Assembly (NCBI RefSeq): GCF_020882245.1
Contig: NC_083598.1
Location: 36,245,858-36,309,857, forward strand
Source of the DNA: Rhopalosiphum padi
Lineage: Eukaryota > Arthropoda > Insecta > Hemiptera > Aphididae
Direction of reading: 5' to 3'
DNA: 64,000 nucleotides
In this document: positions 13,503-25,560 of the stretch, one piece after another
Position numbering within the stretch: the first letter of the stretch is position 1
Layout of the letters: each line of letters begins with the position of its first letter
The notes under the pieces: model-generated
Seen by the model: the letters and a program-made list of their open reading frames with translations, nothing else
What the model was told of the DNA's origin: nothing
Databases searched by the model: none
Made by a program: the position numbers and the translations under genes

Positions 13503-13686
13503 CATATTAGCCTTCGTCTACTCAAACGAATGATGGTCATACTTTGGTTAGGAGTACTGTGTTTAGTGTGCGCACCATACTTTGGATTTGGTCTCTACTG
13601 GGATGAGAAATCGTCGACGTGTGTGCGTTACCGGAATGCCAAGAAGCCTTTGGATGTGCTATACGCTTACTTATATTTCGGTCATG
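13503..13686 (+). CDS. Receptor exon: TM4, extracellular loop 2, start of TM5
   Basis: It reads openly from HISLRLLKRMMV to LYAYLYFGH and ends with one base of a Gly codon before a strong donor, GGTAAGT-like, at 13687. Two acceptors are possible: ttccag ending at 13502, or attag ending at 13510. Both keep the same frame downstream. An upstream exon must supply TM3 and intracellular loop 2. Confidence 0.85.
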
Positions 13687-16600
13687 GTAAGTAGGTAATC
13701 TTTAAAACGGGTTTTAGGTCATTTAATTAACTATAAATTTACAAATAATTTAAAACCTTTACTAATGATTTGGCATTATTTAAAATAAAATAAATTAATT
13801 TCCTATTTCTATAAAATACAGGTAGGTACCTAACAAAAATAATAATTTATTATACTATAATAAATATTTTGAAGTTTATAGTGTATTCTAAGTTAATTTC
13901 TTACCAATATAAATAGTAAAATATTCAAAATATTTTGATTTTTGAGCTATAGTCAATAGTTAAGTCTTGAGAATTTCTTGATTTTTAAATTTTTTTTAAA
14001 TTACTGTCGATAAAATTATTGTTGATCAGTTAAAAATTTAAAAAATACAAAGTCAAAATATATTTAGACTTTAATTATAATAGTAGATTTTATAATTTTC
14101 CACAAAATCTGAAACATTTACAAATAAAATTGTAGTTTCGAGTTCATTAGCATTTTTTTATATCTGAGTTTTAAAAGCTCAATACAAGATTCCTGATAAC
14201 TTTTTCAATTCATAATAAAAATAAAATTTTTTGTTTTATTGCTGTAGGTGTATTTTTATGCTTTGCAATAGTCTACACGAACTTAGCCGTAATGAAAGCT
14301 CTGTGCATGAAGGACAGTCCTCACAACAAGCACAACGTGTTAATGAGACGCATCAGTCGAGGATCGTCATTGACTTGCAACGCTGCTACCAAAGAAGAAA
14401 GAGCGTTCGGCTGGCTCATGTTTTTGCTGTGTGTCGCGTTTGTTATATGTTGGGTTCCGCAAATGGTAAATACTACAATACATAATAGAATTCTACATTT
14501 ATAGTGTGAACTAAGTATTAGAATATTACTCTACTGTACAGTGTATAAATTGGCATAAACAATATTATTGCAAAAAAGTCTGGAGTTATGAACAGCAAAA
14601 TTACAAAATGTTACAAATATAATATAAAAACATTGATTAAATATTTAATGAATATATTTTTAATGTATATTTAATCAATGGTTATATAGTGTAAAAAACA
14701 TAGTTATTTCTGATTTTCGACCTACGAGTTGACATATTTGCCGTCGACCCTTGCACACATTCAATCATAACAGTTGAATTTCAATCAAGTATTATAATAC
14801 GTTATAATATTATTACCCTGTTTGAGAGGCCAGCTAGTATTGTAAACAAATTATGTGACCGGTCCTGGTTAATATAGTTTATATAATATGCAGTATCTAT
14901 ATTTTTATATTGTGTTCATAAATAAAAAATACAATTTCGAAGATTTTATTTTATGACAAAAAATATTGTTGTTACATATTATTATATTTTATATATTTTA
15001 TTAAATACATAAAAAAACACGAAATATACAATATTTTTGTGACCTACGTTGACGTATCTATTCAAAAAAAGACGTACAAATGAAATTATAATTTTAACAA
15101 ATGTTCTTGTTATCAGTTATTGTTGTTGTGTACCAGATAATAATATTATATAGAAACTATATTGGTATTACGAACGCGATTAATTACACAATCTTTTATA
15201 GAGGGACAAAACAATTTAGTACAACTAAATTTGACATTATTTGTGTGTTAATTATTTTTTTTCTGTGGAATAATGTAATTTTATATTATAATCTTCCTAA
15301 TAAATCGTTAATTATTATAAGATTACTTTTATCTCATTTCCGTGAATTTTTCTAGAGTAAAATTGCATTCTGAAAATTTAAAATTGCGTAATTATTTTTT
15401 TTGGCGTTATTTTTTAATATTAGGTTTTACTAAATATATAATACAAGAATTTCTGTATACCTATGCCTATTTTTTTACAACGCTTGTTATAAAAGAATAT
15501 TAATGTCACGTTAAATACAATTTTTAATCGTCAAGAATTGCAGTATTCATTTAACACCCTGAATTGAACAATAGATGAATTTTTGTTTCGATAAAATTAT
15601 CTTCACGTTTTGATAATTTTCAGATAATAAAAACATTAAATTGATTATATAATTTATATTTGCATTCCTAAAAATGTGTGTATTTATTAAATTATAGTTG
15701 GTAATCAGTAAAAAATGACTTTTGAACAAAATCAGAATGAAGGTTTTGAAGGTGTCCTAAACTTAAATGAATTCTATGTCTTTTTGAATACACCATAAAA
15801 GTATAAAACCATGGCATGTCCACATATTTTATCAGTTTTTAGGATGTTTTAAAATATACATAATCAAAGCATTAAAAGTGAATATATAAGTAATAGTAAA
15901 TATTATGAATTATTGTTAAATTTGATATTTTAAATTAGTAAATTATAGCATTAATAAGAAAGTCAAAAACCATATAATATGAATATTAAATAATAATAAT
16001 ATCTTAATACTTATTGGAGATTATAAATTGCAGACATCGTTCCTTTAATTTAAATTTCTTTTAAACGTTCTATTGTGTTTATTAGACGATTGAAAACATT
16101 TATTCTAAGATAATATTTCTTAATTTAAAATATAAAAAAATACTTAAATATTAAATTAAAATTAAAAAATGAGTTCCTAAATGAATATTACGTCAAATAT
16201 TTTATATTTTAGTTTTATTATATTATAATTTTGTTAAATTATTATTGTTTTAAAACGTGGTATTTTGACAGAATAGACGACTTAAGCCACTAATGGCAAG
16301 TGGCAACAACGTAATTGTGAACAAGAAATTTGCTAGAGTATTTTTCGGGCATAAAACATCATTATACATTTTTTATGTAAATCTCCACTAGACTTATTAT
16401 AATATAGTATGATATACGAAAAATGTTTTTTGTCGAGATATATTATCATCGCGTTAGGAACTGATAAAAATAAACAGAAACTCGTTTACTCGTCGCAGGT
16501 ATATAGTATATTAAGAGCTATCTACCGGCATCTTATAAAAACTCCTAAACTTTACTATTCCTACATAATGGTAGATGCCAGTCTCGTATTGTTTGCTAAT

Positions 16601-17449
16601 TTTCACGTTTAGATGTTTCAAAATTCTACTCATCTTTTGTAAGCACGCTGAGCGATCCACAGATAAGTATTTCATTTTCATGATTCTAAAATGTTGTTCA
16701 TACAGAATTTATAGGTATACTACCTAATCCTATACCCAAAAATCTGTACCTCCTCAGTCCTCATGTAAAGCCAATTTTTAAAAATTTGCATTTTTAATCT
16801 ATAAGAAGCTACAAAATGAGGATATTGCTTTTCGAATGTTAAACAATAAATTTTATTTAAAAAAAAATCCCATAGTTACATAGGTACGGCTACATACGGT
16901 TCATTTTTTTTAAAACTGTATTCTTATCTTATAACCAATATATAAATAAAAAACTATTCGATTTTTATGAATCAAAACGGAATTCATATATTAGCCACCC
17001 AATAGCAATGTGCTATTGAAGCTGAAAAGAGAAGCTATAAAGTCGTTTTATATTAGTCTCGAAAAATCTATTGATATAATTTTATTGAGTTCGGGACCAG
17101 AAATCTTTAAACTTACAATTAGGTAGTAAATAATTCATGTCAGATTTATTTATGTAGACAACTATATACATTTATACGTTTGTGTACTTCTCCACAGATA
17201 TCGATACCGTTATCCAGGTTCATCGATGATGAGACAAAGATTCGACCGTTCACCATGGCTGCAGACATGCTTTTGGCTATGCACTTCACACTGGACCCGT
17301 ACCTGTACGTGCTCCAGCACTGGACGTTAGTAAAGTCTATCTGCTTGCGACCGAAGAACAAAAAAAATGCCAACGGTGGCAGCACGAGCGTGAGTCGCAG
17401 CAGTTCCATGAGAACAACGTACGAAGTATTCTCGCAGCAGCCGCTCTGA
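13503..17449 (+). CDS. Class A G-protein-coupled receptor, C-terminal half (prostaglandin-E2-receptor-like, tentative)
   Basis: Three exons join in frame at 13503(or 13511)-13686, 14248-14465 and 17198-17449, giving about 217 residues that end at TGA. In order the product shows TM4 (MMVILWLGVLCLVCAPYFGF), a second extracellular loop with a cysteine (STCVRYRNAKK) able to pair with TM3, TM5 (AYLYFGHGVFLCFAIVYTNL), a third intracellular loop rich in Arg, Ser and His, TM6 with the CWVP motif, and TM7 ending LDPYLYVL in place of NPxxY. A short C-tail follows with a juxtamembrane cysteine and a Ser-rich stretch. The protein would couple an extracellular ligand to G proteins at the plasma membrane. 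The DPxxY form of TM7 is usual in prostanoid receptors, and the overall look recalls insect PGE2-receptor-like proteins. However, the prostanoid TM7 arginine is not at its expected place, so the ligand is uncertain. Exons for the N-terminus and TM1-3, including the DRY-type motif, lie upstream and were not found. The 5' splice acceptor of the first visible exon is ambiguous. Confidence 0.85.
14248..14465 (+). CDS. Receptor exon: rest of TM5, intracellular loop 3, TM6
   Basis: The acceptor is gctgtag at 14241-14247. Two bases complete the split Gly codon, then VFLCFAIVYTNLAVMKALC continues TM5. Loop 3 carries MRRISRGSS, a possible kinase site. TM6 runs from AFGWLMFLLC to FVICWVPQM. The exon ends in phase 0 before gtaaat at 14466. 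Frames on other phases here are shadows. Confidence 0.88.
14631..14680. repeat. 14-bp perfect inverted repeat in a receptor intron
   Basis: Arms cattgattaaatat (14631-14644) and atatttaatcaatg (14667-14680) are exact reverse complements around a 22-nt AT-rich spacer. It could be a small foldback-type remnant or chance in AT-rich DNA. Confidence 0.7.
17198..17449 (+). CDS. Receptor last exon: extracellular loop 3, TM7, C-tail
   Basis: The acceptor is ttctccacag at 17188-17197. In phase 0 it continues ISIPLSRFIDDETKIRPF, then TM7 (MAADMLLAMHFTLDPYLYVL), helix 8 with SICLRPKNKKN, and a Ser/Thr-rich tail ending VFSQQPL then TGA at 17447-17449. The antisense frame at 17146-17409 and the frame after the stop are shadows. 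Confidence 0.9.
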   Translation: MSIPLSRFIDDETKIRPFTMAADMLLAMHFTLDPYLYVLQHWTLVKSICLRPKNKKNANGGSTSVSRSSSMRTTYEVFSQQPL

Positions 17450-17651
17450 TTGCGATATACGACGGCTGAAGTCTACTGCTGCACGCGTGTGTTTGGGCAT
17501 GACCGTATAATAATATACAATTATAATATATATACCATCATATTGTGTTACGATGATATTTTATTATTATTTTTCATTTTTGGAAAACTACCAGCGAATG
17601 TGCCAGTGATAATTGTCCAATATATGTATATATACATTATACATGCATAGT

Positions 17652-17657
17652 AATAAA
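17652..17657 (+). promoter_or_regulatory. Candidate poly(A) signal of the receptor gene
   Basis: AATAAA lies about 200 nt after the receptor stop codon and is the first canonical hexamer seen downstream. It would give a 3' UTR of roughly 230 nt. In AT-rich sequence the hexamer can occur by chance. Confidence 0.4.
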
Positions 17658-17679
17658 TAGGTATATACATATCATATCT

Positions 17680-20600
17680 ACTCCCAGACCCGACGGCGGG
17701 AAGGAACGAAATTACATATACTATAAATGGGTTAGTCGTGCAAAAAAACTTTAAAATTTAAAAACAGTAACACACCTGTACCTATACTATTTATTCATTT
17801 TTTTCGTAGAAATTATTATTATAAGCGTGAGGTAAACGCGCAATTGTTCTTGTTTTAGGTTTGTTTGTAGCTAACTTATACACATTTTTTTTCAAGTGCG
17901 AAAACTAAGTGGAAATTCATAAAGATATAAACTTATTTTCTTTTAACACTAATTATTATATACTGATAATATTTATATCGTTAATTCGTGAAATCCGAAA
18001 TGATAAATGTATTTAAGAAATTTTTCGACACCTGTATTATAGGTACCTTCTGTCAAAAAAAAAAGATTTTTATAAAGGCTTTTAAGCTGTTATTAAATGT
18101 GCATAAACAAATAGAATTTAAAACATCTTATTTTTCTTTGGTACAACGAGATTCGATCTGTAGATAATGAAATTATATAATAGGTATATTAATCTATTAG
18201 TATGAATGTATGATTATTATAATATGTACATAGTATTGCCATTATACACATTAAACATCTACTCCTGATAATTTAATTTCACAATCTTATAATATAAAAC
18301 TAATACTCATGTGGTTAAAAAATACTTAAGTTATTTTAATTTACTGTGAATTAGCGTATTATATGCCAATGAGAAAACTCGAATATTATAATTTAAAAAA
18401 AAAATGTTGTTATTTTTTTGAGAGTTTAGAGTAGAGACATTTGTACCAAAGACTAAAGCAAAAATGTAAAAAACAACTAAATAATTTTTAACTTCAAGTT
18501 TGCAAATATTGTGAAAAAAAAAAAATTTATACTTGAAGGTTTTAAATGTAAAATGTAATTATACCTATACCAAGGTCAAAGGTATACATTTGTATTCATT
18601 GTGTACTATAAGTTAAAAAATTTTAGTTATATATGTTAATTTTTAACTCTAAATATATTTTAATATAAATTAACTTTATAGCTAATTTGCCTATACGAAT
18701 ACGTATACATACCTATATTATAGCCTCTAACTGACAGAAAGTTTGTAGATGTATTCGTTTAAGTACGAAAATTATAAAATTTATAAATTGTTTTGTTTTT
18801 ATGAATTTCCTATTTATTACTTACAAGTTAGAATATTGTTTTAAATGTTGTTTGTGTCAGCGGCACTACTTAAGTTATCCGTAATTCAATTCTCTTTACG
18901 TGTTCTAAACTAAAATAATTCACGGTTAGTAAAAATAAATAAGTATTCACCCACTCAAAATAAATAATTGAAATAGAAATGCATGTGTGCTTATAAAATT
19001 AAATAGTGTTGTCATTGTTTTAAACCTTTTAAAATATAATCATTTATTGCATATTGTACCACGCGTTATATCATTTGTTTTTAATATGAAATAGTCGTAA
19101 ATACAATTTACAGTTTTGTTTTTTAATAAAACAACTATTAATTACAACGTAAAAGAAAAAAAATTAAATCTATAATACAAACAGATACTAGAATATAAAT
19201 TAAATTATTATTATTCAAAATATAAAAAAAAATGGTATCGATACATACATAGATCCTAAATTTTTTTATTTCGATGTGAAAATAATGTCACTTTTTAACA
19301 ATCTATTTCACGTTTATAAAATAATGTAACTATATTATGGAATTAACATACTTAAGTAGTACTATTACATCAAGAAAATCCATTATTTATGGGTAGGTAT
19401 TTCTTACTTCAAATAGAAAATACCAAATAAATTATTACTTTGAACCAGTTAAAAAATAAAATAAAATAATAATAAATATATAAATGTAATACAGATAATT
19501 TTATTAATAAAAAAAAAAAATGAAAATTTCTTTTCAAAATTGTATATTATGACTAGTACATTTTGCACCCTCGTTGGCCTTATTAATAATCGTAGGTACA
19601 TTTTATGACTTACTTTATATATTATAACGTCATTATTCTTTTAGGCATGCTCTTATTACAATATGTTTATTTTATCCAGTATTATTCTTGGCAATTTATT
19701 TCCTTCATAATATTATGTTTAATTTTTTTTATTTATATATTTTGCTTTTCAAGCCTTATAGGTTTTCTACTTATTAATGTTATGTTATTTAAATATTTTG
19801 TTTGCTTTATTAATTATTATTTATATTATATGTATGTTCTAAATAAAATTGTAATTATTATGAATGTCTTTTATTATTATTTTATCATAATATCATACAT
19901 GTGATTTTATTTATTTATTTTTTAATATAACAAAAAAATAATATGAATTATTTTTTAAATTATAGATTAGCCACAATTTTGTGTCTATATGCATTACTAT
20001 TAAAATAAACTAAAGCAAATCATTTTAAATTGAATAGATTTGTTTTATTAATGTTTTAATTAGTCGTTTTGAATGCTATTTGTCAGTTATTATTTTTGCA
20101 ATAATTAATATTAACCACTATTACTATTTTTGCTTTTACTGACAAACATTATAGAATATGTTATGTTACAGGTACATAAATTCATCTACATTTTTAGATG
20201 TTTTAATACATCCACAGCATATTTTAATTGAAAACACATATTATATTTTTCAAATAAAAGTTTAGTACATGAAAGCTTAATATTTCATTAAATTCGGATA
20301 AAAATAAATATAGAAAATGTTCCTATAAAGTCGTACCTGCACACTTAAATATTTAAAAAAAAAAAATTAGATAGGTTATCTTTTATGTGTTATATTCATT
20401 AAGCTTAGCGGATGTGTTAAAATAAAATAATTAAAGGTAGCTTTAATGCGAATGCCATTAAAAAATATAATAATTTTTATTTAATTTCTATATTATTATA
20501 ATTTTATTTATATGTAATTTTATCTGTTTATAGATGTTTCTCGTGGTTCACATGGCCAGTGTTTCATTGAATAAAAAAACTCAAATTTATCGTATCGTGT

Positions 20601-23580
20601 AACTACATTACTTACCTACTTTATATATCATAACATTTTATTATACCTGTGATAAAGTTTATATTTTTAATTTTAATATGTATCTATGTTTTTAATTTTA
20701 TTTCAAAAAGTGTGTGGAATTATCTCATTAGTACTTAATAATAATTATATAGATGATGAGATTGAACAAATATAAAATCATTTAACTAAAATTAAAAATG
20801 TATTTTTTTAAATGCCAAAAAAATCTATAACTTTTAAATTGAAATATTGAATTATAATAATCAAAACTCGGCAATACTGGATTGTACAGTATGATGATTA
20901 TTTTAACCTTCTTTTTGGTTATATTGGTAAATTTCCAAAAAAAACTATAATTTTAAAGTTGAATTAAAACAAATATAATAATATTTTAATATGTAAATCT
21001 ACTTCTGGTTTACAAAGACTAGACTTTCTCTTGAAAAAGATAATGCATTTTTATATTTAAATATTTTTTTTTTTTTTGTATGGTGAAATAGAAAATCTAA
21101 AAACTTTCAAAAACGTGTAATTCGATTTGTTTTTAATTTTTTCTGATTAAAATGTAATTTATATGGCCAATTGTTTATACAATATTCTTAATTGTTATGG
21201 AAATGACAATACAAATTGTTTGGCACTAAATAAATAGTTAATATGTAGCTATGACCTACCTATATCTAGTGACTAGTAGAAATAATAATAAAATACAATT
21301 TTACAGTTGTGGTATCTAAATGCAAACGATAAAAAAATGTAAAATTATGTACGACTTACGAAATAGTAAGATAGATTTGTACATAATAAGCATTAAAATT
21401 AATAACGTGTTCATTAAAATATATAGATTAAGTTGGTTTTGTGTGTATATGTATTTTTGAGGAACATTTAAAATGAATAATATTTATTAGCGTGTATTGT
21501 AATACACCTGGAACGTCGTTTATGTGTATTTAGCCACTATACTATATAAGCACTCTCATCTTAACGATGATTTAGAAACTGCTGTAGACAGTGGCAGACA
21601 CAGTATATAATATTGTATACTTTGTCAGTTATCTCATGAGAAAACTGTACAATTTTGAGCATATGGAATAATGTAGAATATTAATTAGAGTGGCTGGCTG
21701 GCCATTTAAATCTCTCAACTCAAGAAATATTTGGTAGTTACCGCAGCATCGTTACAGAACAAGCAATAATTGATGATATAGGTAGGTACCGGTAGAGGTC
21801 AGAAAATGGGATATACAATAACTAATTTTTTTTACAGTTTTTTGTTATCCCTCGAGACAAAGTTTAATCATTATGCAAATCGTAATTTTAATTTTGTAGG
21901 ATAATTTATCGCAGTAATAAATTTCAACTATTTTGATTTATAAACAAATTTGGATGTATTAGTTGTATTGCACTATTAAATTAACCTACAATGTTTTTGT
22001 ATTCAATTAATATTTTCCTCATCAACTTTACAAAATATTTTCAGTATTAATTATTCGTAGTTATATAAATCAAGTCAGCTTTTTTAGATTAATAAACATG
22101 TATTATGAATTTATGAAACATAATACACTTAAGGCAGTAAATATCAATATTACTAATCTAAATAAATCACTTCTAAGTTCTCAACTTCTTATATACTATA
22201 TACATAACGAAGACAATAAATTATATTAATCCACGTCTCACGTTAGATTGTATAGGTCTAACAAGCATTTAAATTTAATGTATCTTTTTCATCTTAATTT
22301 TATTTCCAATTAATTATTAATGTAAGAATAGCTTACAAACATTTTGAAAAAATAATTTTTAAGAGTTGTATTGATATTTTAAGTCAGGTCACATAAAATA
22401 TTGAACTAATTTCCATTGTTTTTTTATTGTGACCTTAATATTAAGTAATAATATGTAGTATAATATATTACTCTACTAAGTAAAAAGTCCATTTGTAAAT
22501 ATTATCGTACATAAAATAAATTAAGGAAACATGTTCAAAACATACCAAGAACAGTAAATTTTCATTAACACACACCTGCAGGGAGTAGGTACGGTGATGA
22601 AAAAGTCCATGAAAATGGCTTACATTAAATCTTTTTCCTAGAAATAACTAGTACTAATCTTGTTTTTATGAAAACATGAATATTTAATTTTTTCTTATTA
22701 TACACCGAATAAATATTATAACCTAATAAAACGAATAACCAAACTCAGAAAAAGCTATCAACTTTATAGAATTTTGTCATTTTTGAAGATGACAACGTTA
22801 TATTTTAGATCATTATCGATGATTTTGTTTTTATTTATTCACATATGAGTGCACGCAATCAATTTTCCAGACACTCTTCCTTACAGATACACTAAAATAT
22901 CAATAGAAAAAGTACATTTTTGATATTAAATTTGGATTGATTTATGCAATGACATCAATTTATTTAACTATAGTATAGGTGTTAGCAACGTCAATGTATC
23001 TCAAATTTGAATGTCATTATAAAACATTTTCTTTGAAATGGACTTTGACTTGATATGTTTTGTTCGAATTGGGTAAATGATAAAAGATAACGATAACGCT
23101 TAAATTTTTTAATTCTATTTTAAAAATATGTAGCATGATTATATAATTAAAATGCCTACAAACACCTAATCATCTATACAGAAAATCTAACTTATTGATT
23201 TAACCTGTTCGTAATATATTGCCTTGTATTTACAAATTTAATATTTTAAACAATAAACTTTTATTTCAATGATTATGTAACACTTTTTTTTAACATATCT
23301 ATATAACCATATCAATAATATAATATCGTATTATTTAAACTGTTATAATATTATAGTTATTATATTTTAAATGACATATACTAGTATGTAATAATTTAAT
23401 AAAATAAATGTAATACCTAGTATAATAAATTAGGTGCATAATAATTTAATATAATGTTATGAAATAATTTAATAAATAATGAAAAACATTAATACAACAA
23501 TTAAAACACCTATATTATTAAAGGGATATTAAGTAAATGTCCACTATAATAAAATATACATTTTTCCTAATATTTTTTTT
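17680..23580. other. AT-rich intergenic region without a recognisable gene
   Basis: I see AT-rich sequence with A/T runs and no exon-like island longer than about 100 bp. The 99-codon frame at 19605-19904 encodes almost only I, L, F, Y and V in a T-rich tract, which is what chance gives at this composition. A slightly GC-richer patch at 21540-21820 has no supported frame. Confidence 0.6.
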
Positions 23581-23589
23581 TTCGTAGAT

Positions 23590-23960
23590 TCCATTATTCA
23601 TAAAAAATGTATTTTTGTACTACGTATCGATCGCGGATTATGGCGTCATATTATGTGAATCGCTAGTTTGAAACGTCTTCGCTACCTGCGGACATCAATC
23701 AACAATCCATCGGTAATCGGTATAAGACACTGTAAATGTATATAGTGTATATACTGCTAAGTGTTCTATGTCTATCACCGCCATTTAACTCACCGTTGTT
23801 CGTACGATGTGAATTTCAGCTCGTCGTTTTCATTTTTCATCACAATGTATCGTTTTGCTGTTTGCGACTAATTTTTTTTTTTTAACAATAAAATATTAAG
23901 TGGCTGAGTTGCTGATACGTGGATAATTGTCACCGGCTTCAGGTTTGTAATAATATCATT
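23590..23960. other. CpG-rich island (possible promoter or non-coding first exon)
   Basis: This patch is richer in GC and CpG (tacgtatcgatcgcgg, gcggacatc, cgtcgttttc) than the several kb on either side. A short + strand sequence ending accggcttcag is followed by gtttgtaat, which could be a weak splice donor at 23943. No coding frame is seen. A non-coding first exon, a lncRNA promoter or an old repeat are all possible. Confidence 0.3.
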
Positions 23961-23967
23961 CTTAAGC

Positions 23968-24132
23968 CCGTTTCACAGCCTCGTGTTTTTCGATTTAAAT
24001 CGAGGTTCGTGAGCATACACATTTTGCAAATTTTTCCGTCGGCGAAAACGAACTTATACAATATAAATCGAAAAACTCGCATATGAATATATAATATTAT
24101 ATTATATTTACATATGCGTGACTGTAAAACGG
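23968..24132. mobile_element. Short MITE-like element with nested inverted repeats
   Basis: The termini CCGTTTCACAG (23968-23978) and CTGTAAAACGG (24122-24132) are inverted repeats with one mismatch, and similarity continues a few bases inward. Inside, gtttttcgattt (23985-23996) pairs with aaatcgaaaaac (24065-24076), and cgcatatg (24078-24085) pairs with catatgcg (24111-24118). At 165 bp and non-coding it looks like a non-autonomous DNA element. No clear target-site duplication was found, so the superfamily is not assigned. Confidence 0.55.
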
Positions 24133-24453
24133 TCGTACATATTAATATATTATTATAGGTAGTATTATTATCTTTAAATCTTGATTTAATATCACATATT
24201 ATATTATAATTATCGATGTAAAATATATTATTATTGTTTGACGATTACATTCATATTTATATTATTAATATTATTATCGTCGTAAAAGTATATTCAAAGG
24301 ATAAAATAATGGTATTTTTCAGTTATCGTACTAACTCCGTTGACTAGTAATACTATGAATGTACCAATAAGTACCAAAATAATACTTTTATAAAAGATTT
24401 TTTTTAATTAATATGCATATTTTACAAAGATATAATCTTTTTTTTTATAAGTA

Positions 24454-24509
24454 TAGCGGTCCTCACAAGAACCGGCCTATTGAAAGGATTTTCGATTTCC
24501 GGATAGGCC
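24454..24509 (+). repeat. tRNA-like / hairpin segment, possible SINE head
   Basis: tagcggtcc (24454-24462) resembles a pol III box A, and ggattttcgatttcc (24486-24500) resembles box B at tRNA-like spacing. The same stretch forms a hairpin with arms ggcctat (24474-24480) and ataggcc (24503-24509). No complete tRNA cloverleaf could be drawn. It may be the degenerate head of a tRNA-derived SINE. Confidence 0.35.
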
Positions 24510-24519
24510 AATCCACCCC

Positions 24520-25080
24520 GGCTTATCGTTTATAATTTACATCAAGTTTTAATAAAATAAACAGTACCTTGTAAATTAAATAATTTACATTATAAAAGTA
24601 TTTTAATAAAACAAAAAATGTATTGATATGAAAGAAAGAAGCACGCTAGCACGTTGTACTATAAGTTTCCTGTCAATGATATTATACTTTTAATATAACT
24701 GATGGACGGTCGTATCACTTCACTTCTTTCGTCAGTTAATTTCAGAGTTCCTTCTCGCACTACAATAAACCATGTTCCTTTCGTAGTTCCTGCTCCACTA
24801 GGCTAATCCACTAGACCACATGATGCGGTTGGCCAATGAGAGCACTATTTTTCATAACTGATAAAATTAAAATTAGGTGTTACTGCTTCTATTATATATA
24901 CTACTATTATACTTATATTATTATTGCAATTATTATCTTACATAAACTCTTGTTTATTATTTGTATTAATTATTATATAAATTATATTATGTTTTTAATT
25001 ATTGTATAGGGCTCCGCCCGTTGATAGAGATAAATAAAATATAATATTTCATATTAATACAATATTAATATAAGACGGCG
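24520..25080. other. AT-rich region without a recognisable gene
   Basis: I see no exon, RNA gene or element boundary here beyond short AT repeats. Confidence 0.55.
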
Positions 25081-25560
25081 CACTAAGTAGGCAAATTAAA
25101 GTTTTAATCATTATGCGGGTTGACCAAGCCTATTTTTAGAAATCGAAAATGCGCGCATAGTTATGCAACTAAGTCAGTATAATATCAAGATAGATAATAA
25201 TTACAGAAGTATGTGGTCTAAGAATAATAATCGGGGCACTTTAAAGTGGCTAGATATTATGAGAAATCATCTTATTCCTTCAAAGATGGGCCTTAAATAT
25301 CGATAACTATGCTTTCATGTAGTCCGTGAGTTTTCGTGGCTGATGGTGTTGCAGTGGAAAACAAAGTTAAGTCATGATTTGCATATTTTGCTAATAACAC
25401 TAGTGACATTATGACAGTTGTCTGCGAGATTTCATATATATATAATATCTGTGGGCACTAACTTATGCCGGCTGTGGATTGTTTGTAAACTTGACATAAA
25501 TCAAAATATCATTACTGATTTAAGGATATTATAATTTATAACATGGCGTATTGTCTCACA
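25080..25560. other. GC-richer island with a short open frame, unidentified
   Basis: The island carries a + strand frame open for about 60 codons from 25120 to a TAA near 25304. It includes RSMWSKNNNRGTLKWL and MRNHLIPSKMGLKYR, preceded by a tttttag acceptor-like site. Codon content is less A/T-driven than chance frames here, but no family is recognised and there is no good start. It could be an exon, a decayed transposase piece or chance. Confidence 0.25.

Noticed and set aside
17146..17409. 87-codon minus-strand frame
   Set aside because: Antisense shadow of the receptor's last exon, where the + strand has clear TM7 and splice support.
19605..19904. 99-codon hydrophobic open frame, possible membrane protein
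   Set aside because: Residues are almost only I, L, F, Y and V from a T-rich strand, with no charged loops or domain; expected by chance at this composition.
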